Made by a program: the position numbers and the translations under genes. Below, piece after piece: positions 1-8,434 of a stretch of DNA of 64,000 nt. The stretch comes from Amycolatopsis sp. GM8 (lineage in GTDB: Bacteria > Actinomycetota > Actinomycetes > Mycobacteriales > Pseudonocardiaceae): the NCBI RefSeq assembly GCF_021653975.1, contig NZ_JAJKFK010000001.1:496001-560000 (forward strand), written 5' to 3'. Position 1 is the stretch's first letter; the number at the start of each line of letters is the position of its first letter. Under the pieces are notes generated by a model. The model was given only the letters and a program-made list of their open reading frames with translations. It did no database searches and was not told the DNA's origin.

Positions 1-1
1 G

Positions 2-475
2 GTCGACAAGTACGTCCAGACGGCGATCGCCGAGGGCGCGATCCTGCGCACCGGCGGCCGGCGCCCGGACAGCGAGTCCCTTGCCGGCGGCCATTTCTAC
101 CTCCCGACCGTGCTCGACGGTGTCCGGCAGGGCGGCTTCGCGGTCATCGAGGAGTCGTTCGGGCCGGTGCTAACGGTGGAGACGTTCACCGACGAGGACG
201 ACGCGGTCCGCATCGCGAACGACACGCACTACGGGCTCGCCGGCGCCGTGTTCACCTCGGACGCCTCCCGCGCGCAGCGGGTCGCGAACCGGCTGCGGCA
301 CGGCACGGTGTGGATCAACGACTACCACCCGTACCTGCCGCAGGCCGAATGGGGCGGCTTCAAGCAGTCCGGCTTCGGCCGCGAACTCGGCCCGACCGGA
401 CTCGCGGAGTACCAGGAGGCCAAGCACATCTACCAGAACCTGCGGCCGGCCCCGTCGCGCTGGTTCAGCGGCTGA
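2..475 (+). CDS. Aldehyde dehydrogenase family protein, C-terminal part (5' end outside window)
   Basis: The reading frame is open from base 2 and gives the last 157 residues of an NAD(P)-dependent aldehyde dehydrogenase. Visible family features are ESFGPVLTV, the NDTHYGLAGAVFTSD segment and the C-terminal GGFKQSGFGRELG motif that closes the catalytic domain. The closing motifs resemble betaine-aldehyde or aminobutyraldehyde dehydrogenases, but the catalytic Cys and Glu are upstream of the window, so the substrate cannot be assigned. It converges on the DUF2786 gene, with an 11-bp overlap of the two 3' ends. Confidence 0.85.
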   Translation, partial: VDKYVQTAIAEGAILRTGGRRPDSESLAGGHFYLPTVLDGVRQGGFAVIEESFGPVLTVETFTDEDDAVRIANDTHYGLAGAVFTSDASRAQRVANRLRHGTVWINDYHPYLPQAEWGGFKQSGFGRELGPTGLAEYQEAKHIYQNLRPAPSRWFSG

Positions 476-1613
476 GGCGGCCGCGCTCCACAGTGAGCTT
501 CGCCGCGTCCGCCGCGGCCCGGCCGGCCATCCAGCCCGCGCCGTTGCTGACGGAATGGGTGCGGCGGCCCACGGTCGGGAACAGCTCGCTGAACAGCGTG
601 TCCACCTCCTGACTGCGGCGGGCCAGTACCGGCAGCAGCCGCTCGTCCGCGACCCGCGCCGACGCCGCCGAATCCGCTTCCGCCAGGCGTTCCCGTATGC
701 GCCCGGCGTAGGCCAGCAGGAACGCGTGCCGGAACGAGCGCGTCCCGGTGCCGTGGCGGCCCGCGGCGAGCATCGCCTCGGTGGCCTGGACCAGCAGTGA
801 CGTGGCCAGCAGTTCGACGAGGTCCAGATCCACGTCATGTCCGACGACGGCCAGGAAACCCAGCTTCTGGTACGAAACCGCCCGGCACCGGTTGGCCGAC
901 GCCACGGCCGAGACCAGCGCCGATTTCGCCGCCAGGTACGGCTGGTCCAGCCAGAACCGCCGCGCCGCGCCGGCCGACCGTGGCGACGCGACCAGCGCCT
1001 GCTCGAACGAATACCGGCTCATCAGCTCCTGCGCCTTCGCCGACAGCGCTTCGGCTTCCTCCGGGAACTGCGTCGACTCCGCCTTCGCCAGCAACGCCCG
1101 CACCCGCGCGAGCATCTTCTCGTCCACGCCCGTCGGCGACGGCTCGGACATTGGCAGCTCCGGCAGGGCAGGCAGTCGCGTGAACACGTCCAGCGCCCGC
1201 GCCACCTGCGACAACGCCTCGAACCGGTCGAGGCCCTCGCGCCGCGCGTACTGGCTCAACCGCGGCTCGTCCCGCCGCCACCACACCGCCGCGCCGATCT
1301 GCTCCAACTGCTTGTGCCACAACGGATGCACCGTCGCCGCGGGTCTGCTGTCCAGCTCGGCCGCGACGGCGTCCCCGGCGAGCGCCGCCGGCCCGGCACC
1401 AGCCCGGCGCACCGTGATCCGGTGCACGTCGTAGGGCTGCCATCCCTTGCGCAGCAACCGCCCGGCGGCCTCCACCAGCACCAGATCCGCCGCAGTGTCC
1501 ACGAGCCGGTCGGCGAATCCCGGCCCGGTCAGCTCACGCACCACCGAATCCCGCCGGTTCGTCCAGGTGGCCGCACACAGCAACAGCGCGCTGATCTCGT
1601 CGAGGTCCTTCAC
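465..1613 (-). CDS. DUF2786 domain-containing protein
   Basis: A 382-residue protein. The middle carries the DUF2786 signature: VRALLAKAESTQFPEEAEAL followed by a stretch ending QELMSRYSFE. The function of the family is not established. I start it at GTG 1613 because this overlaps the stop of the upstream methyltransferase as GTGA, the same coupling used by the two genes before it; a start at 1637 would extend 8 residues further into the neighbour. It is the last gene of a minus-strand run kimA-trmA-DUF2786. Confidence 0.75.
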   Translation of the reverse strand: MKDLDEISALLLCAATWTNRRDSVVRELTGPGFADRLVDTAADLVLVEAAGRLLRKGWQPYDVHRITVRRAGAGPAALAGDAVAAELDSRPAATVHPLWHKQLEQIGAAVWWRRDEPRLSQYARREGLDRFEALSQVARALDVFTRLPALPELPMSEPSPTGVDEKMLARVRALLAKAESTQFPEEAEALSAKAQELMSRYSFEQALVASPRSAGAARRFWLDQPYLAAKSALVSAVASANRCRAVSYQKLGFLAVVGHDVDLDLVELLATSLLVQATEAMLAAGRHGTGTRSFRHAFLLAYAGRIRERLAEADSAASARVADERLLPVLARRSQEVDTLFSELFPTVGRRTHSVSNGAGWMAGRAAADAAKLTVERGRLSR

Positions 1614-2800
1614 CGGGGCACGACAAGCGCCACGCACTCGATGTGGTGCGTCATCGGGAACGCGTCGAACGCGCGCAGCCGCTCGAGCCGGTAGCCGGAT
1701 CCGGCGAACGTGGCCAGATCCCGGGCCAGCGCGGCCGGATCGCAGGCCACATACACGATCCGCGCCGGGCGATGCTCCACAATGGACTCGACGACCTCGC
1801 GCCCGGCACCGGAACGCGGCGGGTCCAGCACGACCACCTCAGGCCGTTCTTTCAGATCCCGCAGCACATGCTCGACCCGGCCGCTCCGCCAATGCACCTG
1901 CGGCAGATCCGCCAGCACGGCCTCACCATCGGACACCGCACGCCGCCCCGACTCGACGGCCACCACGTTGCCGTCCGGGCCGACCTGCTCGGCCAGCACC
2001 GACGCGAACAGGCCGACGCCCGAGTAAAGGTCCCAGGCCACCGCGTCCCGTGGCGCGTCGGCCCAGTCCCGCACGACCTGCGCGAACGTGTCCGCCGCGG
2101 CGGGATGCCCCTGCCAGAACCCGTGCGCGTCGAGCTTCCAGTCGCGGCCGGCGGCGTGCTGCACGGCGATCCCGCCGGTGAGCTGCTTCGCCCGGCGCTT
2201 GCCCCGCACCACGCTCAGCTCGCGCACATGCGTCCGCCCGTCGCCGTCGGCGGTCACCTCCAGCTCGGTGCCCGGCCGCCAGCGCCGCGAAAGCACTGAG
2301 TCGAGCGCGCCCGGCACCGCGATCAGGCACTCCTCGACCGGCACGACGTCGTGGCTTCGATGCGCCCGCAATCCCGCCCGGCCCCCGTTTCCGGCGACCA
2401 GGCGCACCCGGGTCCGCCAGCCCAGCGGGCCGCCCGGCAGCGCCTCCACCGTGACCGGCAGGTCGATACCCGCGAGCCGGGACAGCTGTTCGGTGACCAC
2501 CCGGGCCTTCAGCTCACGCTGGAACTCGGGCGTCGCGTGCTGCCAGTCGCAGCCCCCGCAGGCGCCCGGAGCGGCGAGCGGACACGGCGGCTCGACGCGT
2601 TCAGGCGCGGGTTTCAGCACGCGTACCGCGTCGGCCCGGCAGAACGAGCCGCCCTTGTCCTCGGTGACCTCGGCGAGCACCACCTCGCCGGGCAGAGCGT
2701 GCCGGACGAACACCACCCGGCCGTCCACACGCGACACACAGTGCCCGCCGTGCGCGACCGGGCCGACCTCGGCTTCGAGCGTCCGGCCGAGCCAGTTCAC
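1610..2800 (-). CDS. TrmA/RumA-family 23S rRNA or tRNA (uracil-5-)-methyltransferase
   Basis: A 396-residue SAM-dependent RNA methyltransferase. An N-terminal TRAM domain (about residues 1-60) is followed by a cysteine cluster (CPLAAPGACGGC) of the type that holds a 4Fe-4S cluster in RlmD-like enzymes. The SAM fold has DLYSGVGLFASVLA, VVLDPPRSGAG and, at the catalytic cysteine, YVACDPAALARD (YVSCNP in the best-known members). It corresponds by gene order to the mycobacterial gene next to the ceoB-linked permease. The GTG start overlaps the permease stop by 4 bp. Whether the substrate is rRNA or tRNA is not decidable here. Confidence 0.88.
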   Translation of the reverse strand: MNWLGRTLEAEVGPVAHGGHCVSRVDGRVVFVRHALPGEVVLAEVTEDKGGSFCRADAVRVLKPAPERVEPPCPLAAPGACGGCDWQHATPEFQRELKARVVTEQLSRLAGIDLPVTVEALPGGPLGWRTRVRLVAGNGGRAGLRAHRSHDVVPVEECLIAVPGALDSVLSRRWRPGTELEVTADGDGRTHVRELSVVRGKRRAKQLTGGIAVQHAAGRDWKLDAHGFWQGHPAAADTFAQVVRDWADAPRDAVAWDLYSGVGLFASVLAEQVGPDGNVVAVESGRRAVSDGEAVLADLPQVHWRSGRVEHVLRDLKERPEVVVLDPPRSGAGREVVESIVEHRPARIVYVACDPAALARDLATFAGSGYRLERLRAFDAFPMTHHIECVALVVPR

Positions 2801-4800
2801 TTGCGCTCCGATTGGTACAGACCACGCCGGACGTCACCGGCGGCCGGCCGCGCCCGGGTCAGCCGGCGCGCCGCGGCCTGCGAAGAAGCGAGCTGCCACG
2901 GCACGCTCGCCACGACGACCCCGGGCTGGAACAGCAGCCGGCCCTTGAGCCGCAACGCGCTCTGGTTGTGCAGCAACTGCTCCCACCAGCGCCCGACCAC
3001 GTACTCCGGGATGAACACGGTGACCACATTGCGCGGATTGTCCCCGCGCACCCGCTTCACGTAGTCCACCACCGGCTTGGTGATCTCGCGGTACGGCGAC
3101 TCCAGCACCTTCAGCGGCACCTTGAACCCGCGCTTCTCCCATTCCGCGGTCAGCGCGCGGGTCTCCTGGTCGTCGACGTTGACCGTGACGGCTTCGAGCA
3201 CGTCCGGCCGGAACGCCTTCGCGTACGCCAGCGCCCGCAGCGTCGGCAGGTGCAGCCTCGACACCAGCACCATCGCGTGGTTGCGCGAGGGCAGCACGCT
3301 GGGCTCGTTACCGTCCACTTCGGACAGCTCGGTGGCGACCCGGTCGTAGTGCCGCCGGATCCCGGTCATCAGCACGAAGATCACCACCATCGCGGCGATC
3401 GCGATCCACGCGCCGAGCAGGAACTTGGTGATCAGCACGATCACCAGCACGGTGCCGGTGCAGACCAGGCCGATCGCGTTGACCGTCTGCGAGCGCCGCA
3501 TCCGGCGCCGCACCGACGAGTCGGTCTCCCTCGCCAGCAACCGGTTCCAGTGCCGGATCATGCCGGCCTGGCTGACCGTGAACGACACGAACACGCCCAC
3601 GATGTACAGCTGGATCAGCCGGGTCACCTCGGCGTCGAACGCGATGATCAGCACCAGCGCGAACGCCGCCAGGAACAGGATGCCGTTGGAGAACGCGAGC
3701 CGGTCGCCGCGGGTGTGCAGCTGCCGGGGCAGGAACCGGTCCTGCGCCAGGATCGAGCCCAGCACCGGGAAGCCGTTGAACGCCGTGTTCGCCGCCAGCA
3801 GCAGGATGATCCCGGTGGCGAACGAGACATAGTAGAAACCCGGCGGGAAGCCCTGGAACACCGCCTCCGCGATCTGCGTGACGATGGTCTTCTGCTGGTA
3901 ACCGGGCGGGGCACCGGCGAGCTGGCGCGCCGGGTCGTCGGCGAACTTGACGCCGGTGATGATCGCCAGCGAGATGATCCCGACCAGCATCGTCACCGCC
4001 AGCAGGCCCATCATGAGCAGCGTGGTGGCCGCGTTCTTCGACTTCGGCTTGCGGAAGGCGGGGACGCCGTTGCTGATCGCCTCGACCCCGGTCAGCGCCG
4101 CGGCGCCGGAGGAGAACGACCGCAGGATCAGGAACACGAACGCGAACCCGGTGAGCGAACTCTCCTCGTTCAGCTTGAACCCGGAGCTCTCGGCATGCAG
4201 CGGCGTGCCGCGCAGCGCCTCGATCAGGCCCCACAGGACCATCGCGAAAATGCCGATGATGAACCCGTAGGTCGGGATCGCGAAGGCCTTCCCCGACTCC
4301 CGCACGCCGCGCAGGTTCAGCGCGGTCAGCACGGCCACGATCAGCACCGCGAAGATGACCTTGTGCTCGGCGATGAACGGGATGGCCGACCCGATGTTCG
4401 CCACGCCCGACGAGGTCGAGACCGCCACGGTGAGCACGTAGTCCACCAGCAGCGCGCTCGCCACGGTCAGCCCGAACCGGCGGCCGAGGTTGGTGGTCGC
4501 GACCTCGTAGTCGCCGCCGCCGCTGGGATAGGCGTACACGTTCTGCCGGTACGAGGCCACCACGACCAGCATGACCAGCGCGACCGCGACCCCGATCCAC
4601 GGCGCCAGCGAGTACGCGGACAGGCCCGCGACGCTCAGCGTCAGGAAGATCTCCTCGGGCGCGTAGGCCACGCTGGAGAGCGCGTCGGAGGCGAAGATGG
4701 GCAGCGCGATGCGCTTGGGCAGCAGGGTGTGGGACAGCCGGTCACTGCGGAACGGACGGCCGAGGACCAGCCTTTTTGCCACGGTCGCGAAGTTCGGCAC
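2797..4800 (-). CDS. APC-superfamily permease, KimA-like potassium importer
   Basis: A 667-residue protein with about 12 membrane segments in residues 35-480 and a soluble C-terminal domain of about 180 residues. Several segments match Bacillus KimA as I remember it: FASDALSSVAYAPEEI, SYRQNVYAYPSGGG and LLVDYVLTVAVS. KimA proteins are high-affinity K+ importers inhibited by cyclic di-AMP. The gene is divergent from the ceoB-ceoC pair, whose products are Trk-type regulatory subunits, which fits potassium transport. Many annotations call this family an amino-acid permease; the K+ assignment rests on sequence resemblance and context. Confidence 0.8.
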   Translation of the reverse strand: MPNFATVAKRLVLGRPFRSDRLSHTLLPKRIALPIFASDALSSVAYAPEEIFLTLSVAGLSAYSLAPWIGVAVALVMLVVVASYRQNVYAYPSGGGDYEVATTNLGRRFGLTVASALLVDYVLTVAVSTSSGVANIGSAIPFIAEHKVIFAVLIVAVLTALNLRGVRESGKAFAIPTYGFIIGIFAMVLWGLIEALRGTPLHAESSGFKLNEESSLTGFAFVFLILRSFSSGAAALTGVEAISNGVPAFRKPKSKNAATTLLMMGLLAVTMLVGIISLAIITGVKFADDPARQLAGAPPGYQQKTIVTQIAEAVFQGFPPGFYYVSFATGIILLLAANTAFNGFPVLGSILAQDRFLPRQLHTRGDRLAFSNGILFLAAFALVLIIAFDAEVTRLIQLYIVGVFVSFTVSQAGMIRHWNRLLARETDSSVRRRMRRSQTVNAIGLVCTGTVLVIVLITKFLLGAWIAIAAMVVIFVLMTGIRRHYDRVATELSEVDGNEPSVLPSRNHAMVLVSRLHLPTLRALAYAKAFRPDVLEAVTVNVDDQETRALTAEWEKRGFKVPLKVLESPYREITKPVVDYVKRVRGDNPRNVVTVFIPEYVVGRWWEQLLHNQSALRLKGRLLFQPGVVVASVPWQLASSQAAARRLTRARPAAGDVRRGLYQSERK

Positions 4801-4880
4801 GGTGAGAGACTAGTAGGGCGTCCGGGCAAGGTAGGTTCTGCGCTGGCGTAACGCGGGGAACCGCCGTTCGGGCTACGCAC

Positions 4881-4890
4881 AGGAGGCAAG
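4881..4890 (+). promoter_or_regulatory. Strong ribosome binding site setting the ceoB GTG start
   Basis: AGGAGG at 4881-4886, seven bases before GTG 4894, fixes the start of ceoB. The 93-bp divergent gap to kimA must hold both promoters. It is too short for a full cyclic di-AMP (ydaO) riboswitch plus promoter, and I see no such structure. Confidence 0.6.
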
Positions 4891-4893
4891 CGG

Positions 4894-5559
4894 GTGCACG
4901 TGGTGATCATGGGCTGCGGCCGGGTGGGCGCGTCCCTGGCCGCGGCGCTGGAGCGCCTTGGGCACGAGGTCGCGGTGATCGACAAGGCGCAGGACGCGTT
5001 CCGGCGGCTCGGCCCGGATTTCCACGGCAGGCAGATCGTGGGCATCGGGTTCGACCGCGAGGTGCTGATCGAGGCCGGGATCGAGCGGGCCGGCGCGTTC
5101 GCCGCCGTCTCCAGCGGCGACAACTCCAACATCATCTCCGCGCGGGTCGCGCGCGAGACCTTCGGCGTCGAGCACGTGGTGGCCCGGATCTACGACCCGA
5201 AGCGGGCCGCGGTGTACGAGCGGCTGGGCATCCCGACGGTGGCGACCGTGCCGTGGACGACCGACCGTTTCCTGCGCACCCTGCTGCCGGACGGCGTGGC
5301 GTCGGCGTGGCGGGATCCCACGGGCAACGTGGCGGTGCTGCAGCTGCCCCTGCACGACGACTGGGTCGGGCGCAGCGTGCGCGAGCTACAGGAAGCCACC
5401 GGCGCGCGGGTGGCGTTCGTGATGCGGTTCGGCACCCCGGTGCTGCCGGACGAGAAAACGGTGCTGCAGGCGGATGATCTGGTCTACGTGGCCGCGCGTT
5501 CCGGGACGGTCAGCGACGTCACGAGCGTCGCCGCGAAGGCCCCTGAGGAGGAGAGCTGA
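4894..5559 (+). CDS. ceoB: TrkA-family potassium uptake regulatory protein CeoB
   Basis: A 221-residue cytoplasmic protein. A Rossmann RCK domain begins directly at the N terminus (VVIMGCGRVGASLA, the GxGxxG nucleotide-binding loop; acidic VIDK at the end of strand 2). A C-terminal RCK_C domain from about residue 135 includes VGRSVREL and ADDLVYVAARSG. Such proteins gate K+ transporters in response to nucleotide binding. The stop shares one base with the ceoC start (TGATG), so the two are translationally coupled. The pair matches mycobacterial ceoB-ceoC in order and size. Confidence 0.9.
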   Translation: MHVVIMGCGRVGASLAAALERLGHEVAVIDKAQDAFRRLGPDFHGRQIVGIGFDREVLIEAGIERAGAFAAVSSGDNSNIISARVARETFGVEHVVARIYDPKRAAVYERLGIPTVATVPWTTDRFLRTLLPDGVASAWRDPTGNVAVLQLPLHDDWVGRSVRELQEATGARVAFVMRFGTPVLPDEKTVLQADDLVYVAARSGTVSDVTSVAAKAPEEES

Positions 5560-6215
5560 TGAGGGTCGCGATCGCCGGTGCGGGCGCGGTGGGGCGCTCG
5601 ATCGCCCATGAGCTCATCGACGGCGGCCACCAGGTCATGCTGATCGAGCGGCAGCCGGCGCAGTTCGAGCCGGAGACGGTCGAGCAGGCGGACTGGGTGC
5701 TCGGCGACGCTTGCGAGGTCTCGACACTGGAGGAGTCCGGGGTCGAGCGGTGCGACGTGGTGATCGCCGCGACCGGGGACGACAAGGTCAACGTCGTCGT
5801 TTCGCTGCTGGCCAAGACGGAGTTTGCGGTCCGCCGCGTCGTGGCGCGGGTGAACGACCCGGCGAACGAATGGCTGTTCACGGACTCGTGGGGGGTGGAC
5901 GTCGCGGTGTCGACGCCGCGGATGCTCGCCGCGATGGTCGAGGAGGCGGTCAGCGTCGGCGACCTGGTGCGGCTGATGACGTTCCGGCAGGGGCAGGCCA
6001 ACCTGGTGGAGCTGACGCTGCCGGCGGAGACGCCGCTGGCGGGCCGCCCGGTCAGCGAGATCGCACTGCCCCGCGACGCCGCCCTGGTGACGATCCTGCG
6101 CGGCGAGCGCGTGATCGTGCCGCAGCCCGAGGACCCCCTGGAGCCCGGCGACGAACTCCTGTTCGTGGCAAACGCCGAAGTCGAACCCGACGTCCGTGCG
6201 GCGTTGGGCTACTAG
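5559..6215 (+). CDS. ceoC: TrkA-family potassium uptake regulatory protein CeoC
   Basis: A 218-residue paralogue of the preceding gene: N-terminal RCK Rossmann domain with VAIAGAGAVGRSIA and VMLIERQP, then a C-terminal RCK_C domain from about residue 135 (AGRPVSEIALP, GDELLFVANAE). It is coupled to ceoB through TGATG and probably forms hetero-oligomers with it on a membrane K+ transporter. The last codons and the bases beyond the stop are repeated in degenerate form about 115 bp downstream. Confidence 0.9.
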   Translation: MRVAIAGAGAVGRSIAHELIDGGHQVMLIERQPAQFEPETVEQADWVLGDACEVSTLEESGVERCDVVIAATGDDKVNVVVSLLAKTEFAVRRVVARVNDPANEWLFTDSWGVDVAVSTPRMLAAMVEEAVSVGDLVRLMTFRQGQANLVELTLPAETPLAGRPVSEIALPRDAALVTILRGERVIVPQPEDPLEPGDELLFVANAEVEPDVRAALGY

Positions 6216-6342
6216 CCGCGAGTCCGACGCCCACGACGCCGAGTCCGACGCTCGAGACGCCGACTTCGACGCGAAACACCGCTGACGGGGCCGCCCTGTC
6301 AGCGACGTCCGCACGGCCCCACGGCTACTAGCCGCGAGTCCG
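6207..6342 (+). repeat. Duplicated ceoC 3' end (20-bp exact direct repeat at the two edges)
   Basis: The 20 bases at 6207-6226, which include the ceoC stop codon, recur exactly at 6323-6342. The similarity continues upstream: the last ceoC codons (from GACGTCCGT) are echoed by GACGTCCGC before the second copy, with a few substitutions and one extra base. This looks like a partial duplication of the gene end enclosing the 21-bp repeat block at 6220-6282. Confidence 0.7.
6220..6282 (+). repeat. 21-bp tandem repeat, three units
   Basis: Three consecutive 21-base units at 6220-6240, 6241-6261 and 6262-6282. The first two begin GAGTCCGACGC; the third is diverged (GACTTCGACGC). The block lies in the convergent gap after ceoC. 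A second block with the same 21-bp period and a related core on the opposite strand is at 52744-52827. Confidence 0.65.
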
Positions 6343-6441
6343 CTGGCGGCTCAGCGCGCGGAGGGCTCCGGCGAAGAGCATCGCGCAGACCACGGTCAGG
6401 CCCAGCGAAGCGAGCAGGAGCACCCGGGTTCGTGCCGGCAT
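6328..6441 (-). CDS. Possible small membrane protein (37 aa)
   Basis: An ATG-to-TAG frame of 37 codons: a short basic N terminus (MPARTR), a hydrophobic stretch of about 20 residues (VLLLASLGLTVVCAMLFAGA) and a basic tail (RALSRQRTRG). This is the topology of a single-pass small protein. No Shine-Dalgarno is obvious, and the 3' end uses the duplicated ceoC tail, so it could be fortuitous. It would be the gene following DUF3159. Confidence 0.35.
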   Translation of the reverse strand: MPARTRVLLLASLGLTVVCAMLFAGALRALSRQRTRG

Positions 6442-6477
6442 GCCGCGATGGTGCCGAACCGGGCCGGGAGCGGTCCC

Positions 6478-7194
6478 CTAGGTCTCGTTCGGGCGTTCGC
6501 TGTACTTGAGCCGCAGGGCCGCTTCCACGTCGGTCTCCTCGGCGGTACGGGCCTCTCGCTGCTCCTTGAGGCGCTTGTCGGAGCGCCGCACCGCCCAGAC
6601 GACCACCAGCAGCGCCAGCGCGTACAGCGGATAGCCCATCGCGATCTTCGCGAAGGCCAGCCAGCCCGTCTGGTCGGAGTCGTAGAGCCACCGCTGCACG
6701 ACGAACCGGGCGGCGAACATCGCGGTCAGCACCAGCGTCGCCACGTCGTAGCCGAAACGCGAGGACTTGTCCCGGTGCCAGTCGGTGCCGGTGCCGTTCA
6801 GCGCGTTCCAGATCACGCCGACGAGCGGCCAGCGCACGATGATCGACAGCAGGAACACGCCGCCGTAGATGAGGCTCGCCCAGATGCCGAACAGGAAGAA
6901 GCCCTTGGCCGAACCCGTGCGGTAGGCGATGAACGCGGCGATGGCCACGCCGAAGAACCCGGAGATCGCCGGCTGCAGCGGTTCCTTGCGCACGACGCGC
7001 AGGATCGTGATCGCCACCGCGCTGCCGACCGCGCTCCAGATCCCGGCCTGCAGCCCGAAGAACGCGTTGATCAGGACGAACACCGCGATCGGCACCGAAG
7101 AGTAGATGAGCCCGGAGATACCGCCCATCTGTTCGAGCATGGTCGGTTCCGGCTTGTCCGGGGTCTTCTCTTCGGTGCCGGCGGGTTCAGTCAC
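6478..7194 (-). CDS. DUF3159 family integral membrane protein
   Basis: A 238-residue protein with a short charged N terminus and about five to six hydrophobic segments, for example SSVPIAVFVLINAFFGL, AISGFFGVAIAAFIAY and ALALLVVVWAV. The length and position next to ceoC match mycobacterial Rv2693c, the DUF3159 family. The function is unknown. It follows the OB-fold gene with a 15-bp gap, so the two are probably co-transcribed. Confidence 0.85.
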   Translation of the reverse strand: MTEPAGTEEKTPDKPEPTMLEQMGGISGLIYSSVPIAVFVLINAFFGLQAGIWSAVGSAVAITILRVVRKEPLQPAISGFFGVAIAAFIAYRTGSAKGFFLFGIWASLIYGGVFLLSIIVRWPLVGVIWNALNGTGTDWHRDKSSRFGYDVATLVLTAMFAARFVVQRWLYDSDQTGWLAFAKIAMGYPLYALALLVVVWAVRRSDKRLKEQREARTAEETDVEAALRLKYSERPNET

Positions 7195-7209
7195 GGTATG
7201 AGTACCAAC

Positions 7210-7587
7210 TCAGGAGGTCGTCTGCAGTTCGTAGAACGGGTTGTACAGCACCTTCTGGCCGTCGCGCTCGGCCATCCGGCCGCTCACCTTGATCGTGCGT
7301 CCTGGCTCGATGCCCGGGATCCGGCGCCGTCCGAGCCAGACTAGCGTCACGCCTTCCGTTCCGTCGAACAACTCAGCCCGTAGAGTGGCGGCCTTGTCTT
7401 CGGGGCAGAGCTCCACGCTGCGGAGTCTGCCGAGTACGGTCACCTCTTCGCCCGAACGGCAGTCGCAGGCGCGCCGCGCCCCGACCGCCTCGGATTTTTC
7501 GGAGAGATCGTCGGCGTCGAGCTCCTCGACGTCGCTGGTCAGCTTGCGAACCAGCCGGCTGAAGTAGCCGCCGTCTTTGGCGGACAT
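7210..7587 (-). CDS. OB-fold nucleic-acid-binding domain protein
   Basis: A 125-residue protein. The centre (about residues 45-110) has an OB-fold pattern with EEVTVLGRLRSVEL, LFDGTEGVTLVWLGRRRIPGI and RTIKVSGRMAERDG. It corresponds to Rv2694c in the conserved block. OB folds of this kind bind nucleic acids, but no specific role is known to me. Confidence 0.82.
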   Translation of the reverse strand: MSAKDGGYFSRLVRKLTSDVEELDADDLSEKSEAVGARRACDCRSGEEVTVLGRLRSVELCPEDKAATLRAELFDGTEGVTLVWLGRRRIPGIEPGRTIKVSGRMAERDGQKVLYNPFYELQTTS

Positions 7588-7702
7588 AAGCGGTGCTCCT
7601 GTAGTCCGGGGCCCCCGACTAGAACGGCCCGTACCTGGTCAACGTTAACGTGGTCGTCTTCAGTTCCAGGCAAGGGAAACCGGTTTGCATCGAGAACGCA
7701 AC

Positions 7703-8413
7703 GTGACGTCCGCTATGCCGCGGCGCCGGGCGGTGCTGTTGCCAGGAACCGGCTCGGACGAGGTCTTCGTCCGCGCTGTTTTCGCAGGTCCGCTGGCCGC
7801 GCTCGGCGTCGAGGCGGTGACGCCGCGGCCGCCGGGCGGCGAAAAACTCGCCGTGGGCTTCCTCACGTTGCTCGACGAACTGGCGGCGGACGGCCCGGTC
7901 CTGGCCGGCGGCATCTCGTTCGGCGCGCATCTGGCCGCCGAATGGGCCGTGCGGAATCCGGACCGGTGCGCCGGGCTGCTGCTCGCCCTGCCGGCCTGGC
8001 ACGGCGAGCCGGGTGACGCGCCGGCCTCGCGTGCGGCGAAGGCGTCGGCGGACCTGGTGGACCGCGAAGGCGTCGAGAAAGCGCTGGCACTGTCGGTCGC
8101 GGGGGTCGCGCCGTGGCTGGCCGGCGAGCTGACCCGGACCTGGCGCCGGCACGGTGACGGCCTCGCGGCGAGCCTGCGGGTGGCCGCCGGCCGTCCGTCA
8201 CCGACCCTCGCCGAACTGCGAGCACTCGGCGTCCCGGCCGGGATCGCGGCCTGCACCGACGATCCCGTGCATCCGGCGGCGGTCGCGCACGAATGGGCTG
8301 CCGCGCTGCCGCACGCGGCGGTCGCCGAGACGACCCTGGCCGCGCTGGGCGCCGACCGCCAATCCCTGGGCCGGGCCGCGGTCACGGCGTGGCAGCGCGC
8401 GGGCGGGTGCTGA
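7703..8413 (+). CDS. Alpha/beta hydrolase fold protein
   Basis: A 236-residue protein. The sequence GGISFGAHLAAEWAV contains a G-x-S-x-G nucleophile elbow (GISFG), and VLLPGTGSDEVF near the N terminus resembles an oxyanion-hole loop. It holds the place of Rv2695. Start choice is uncertain: TTG 7685, GTG 7703 or ATG 7715 are all in frame, none with a clear ribosome binding site. The substrate is unknown. Confidence 0.7.
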   Translation: MTSAMPRRRAVLLPGTGSDEVFVRAVFAGPLAALGVEAVTPRPPGGEKLAVGFLTLLDELAADGPVLAGGISFGAHLAAEWAVRNPDRCAGLLLALPAWHGEPGDAPASRAAKASADLVDREGVEKALALSVAGVAPWLAGELTRTWRRHGDGLAASLRVAAGRPSPTLAELRALGVPAGIAACTDDPVHPAAVAHEWAAALPHAAVAETTLAALGADRQSLGRAAVTAWQRAGGC

Positions 8414-8434
8414 ACGGCTACCGGAACTCGATCA

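Noticed and set aside
2812-4851. Long plus-strand open frame (679 codons) opposite kimA
   Set aside because: It is the antisense shadow of the permease gene; its product is Arg/His/Gln-rich low-complexity sequence without any family signature.
4801-4893. Cyclic di-AMP (ydaO) riboswitch in front of kimA or ceoB
   Set aside because: The 93-bp gap is too short to hold the aptamer plus promoters, and no matching conserved stems are visible.
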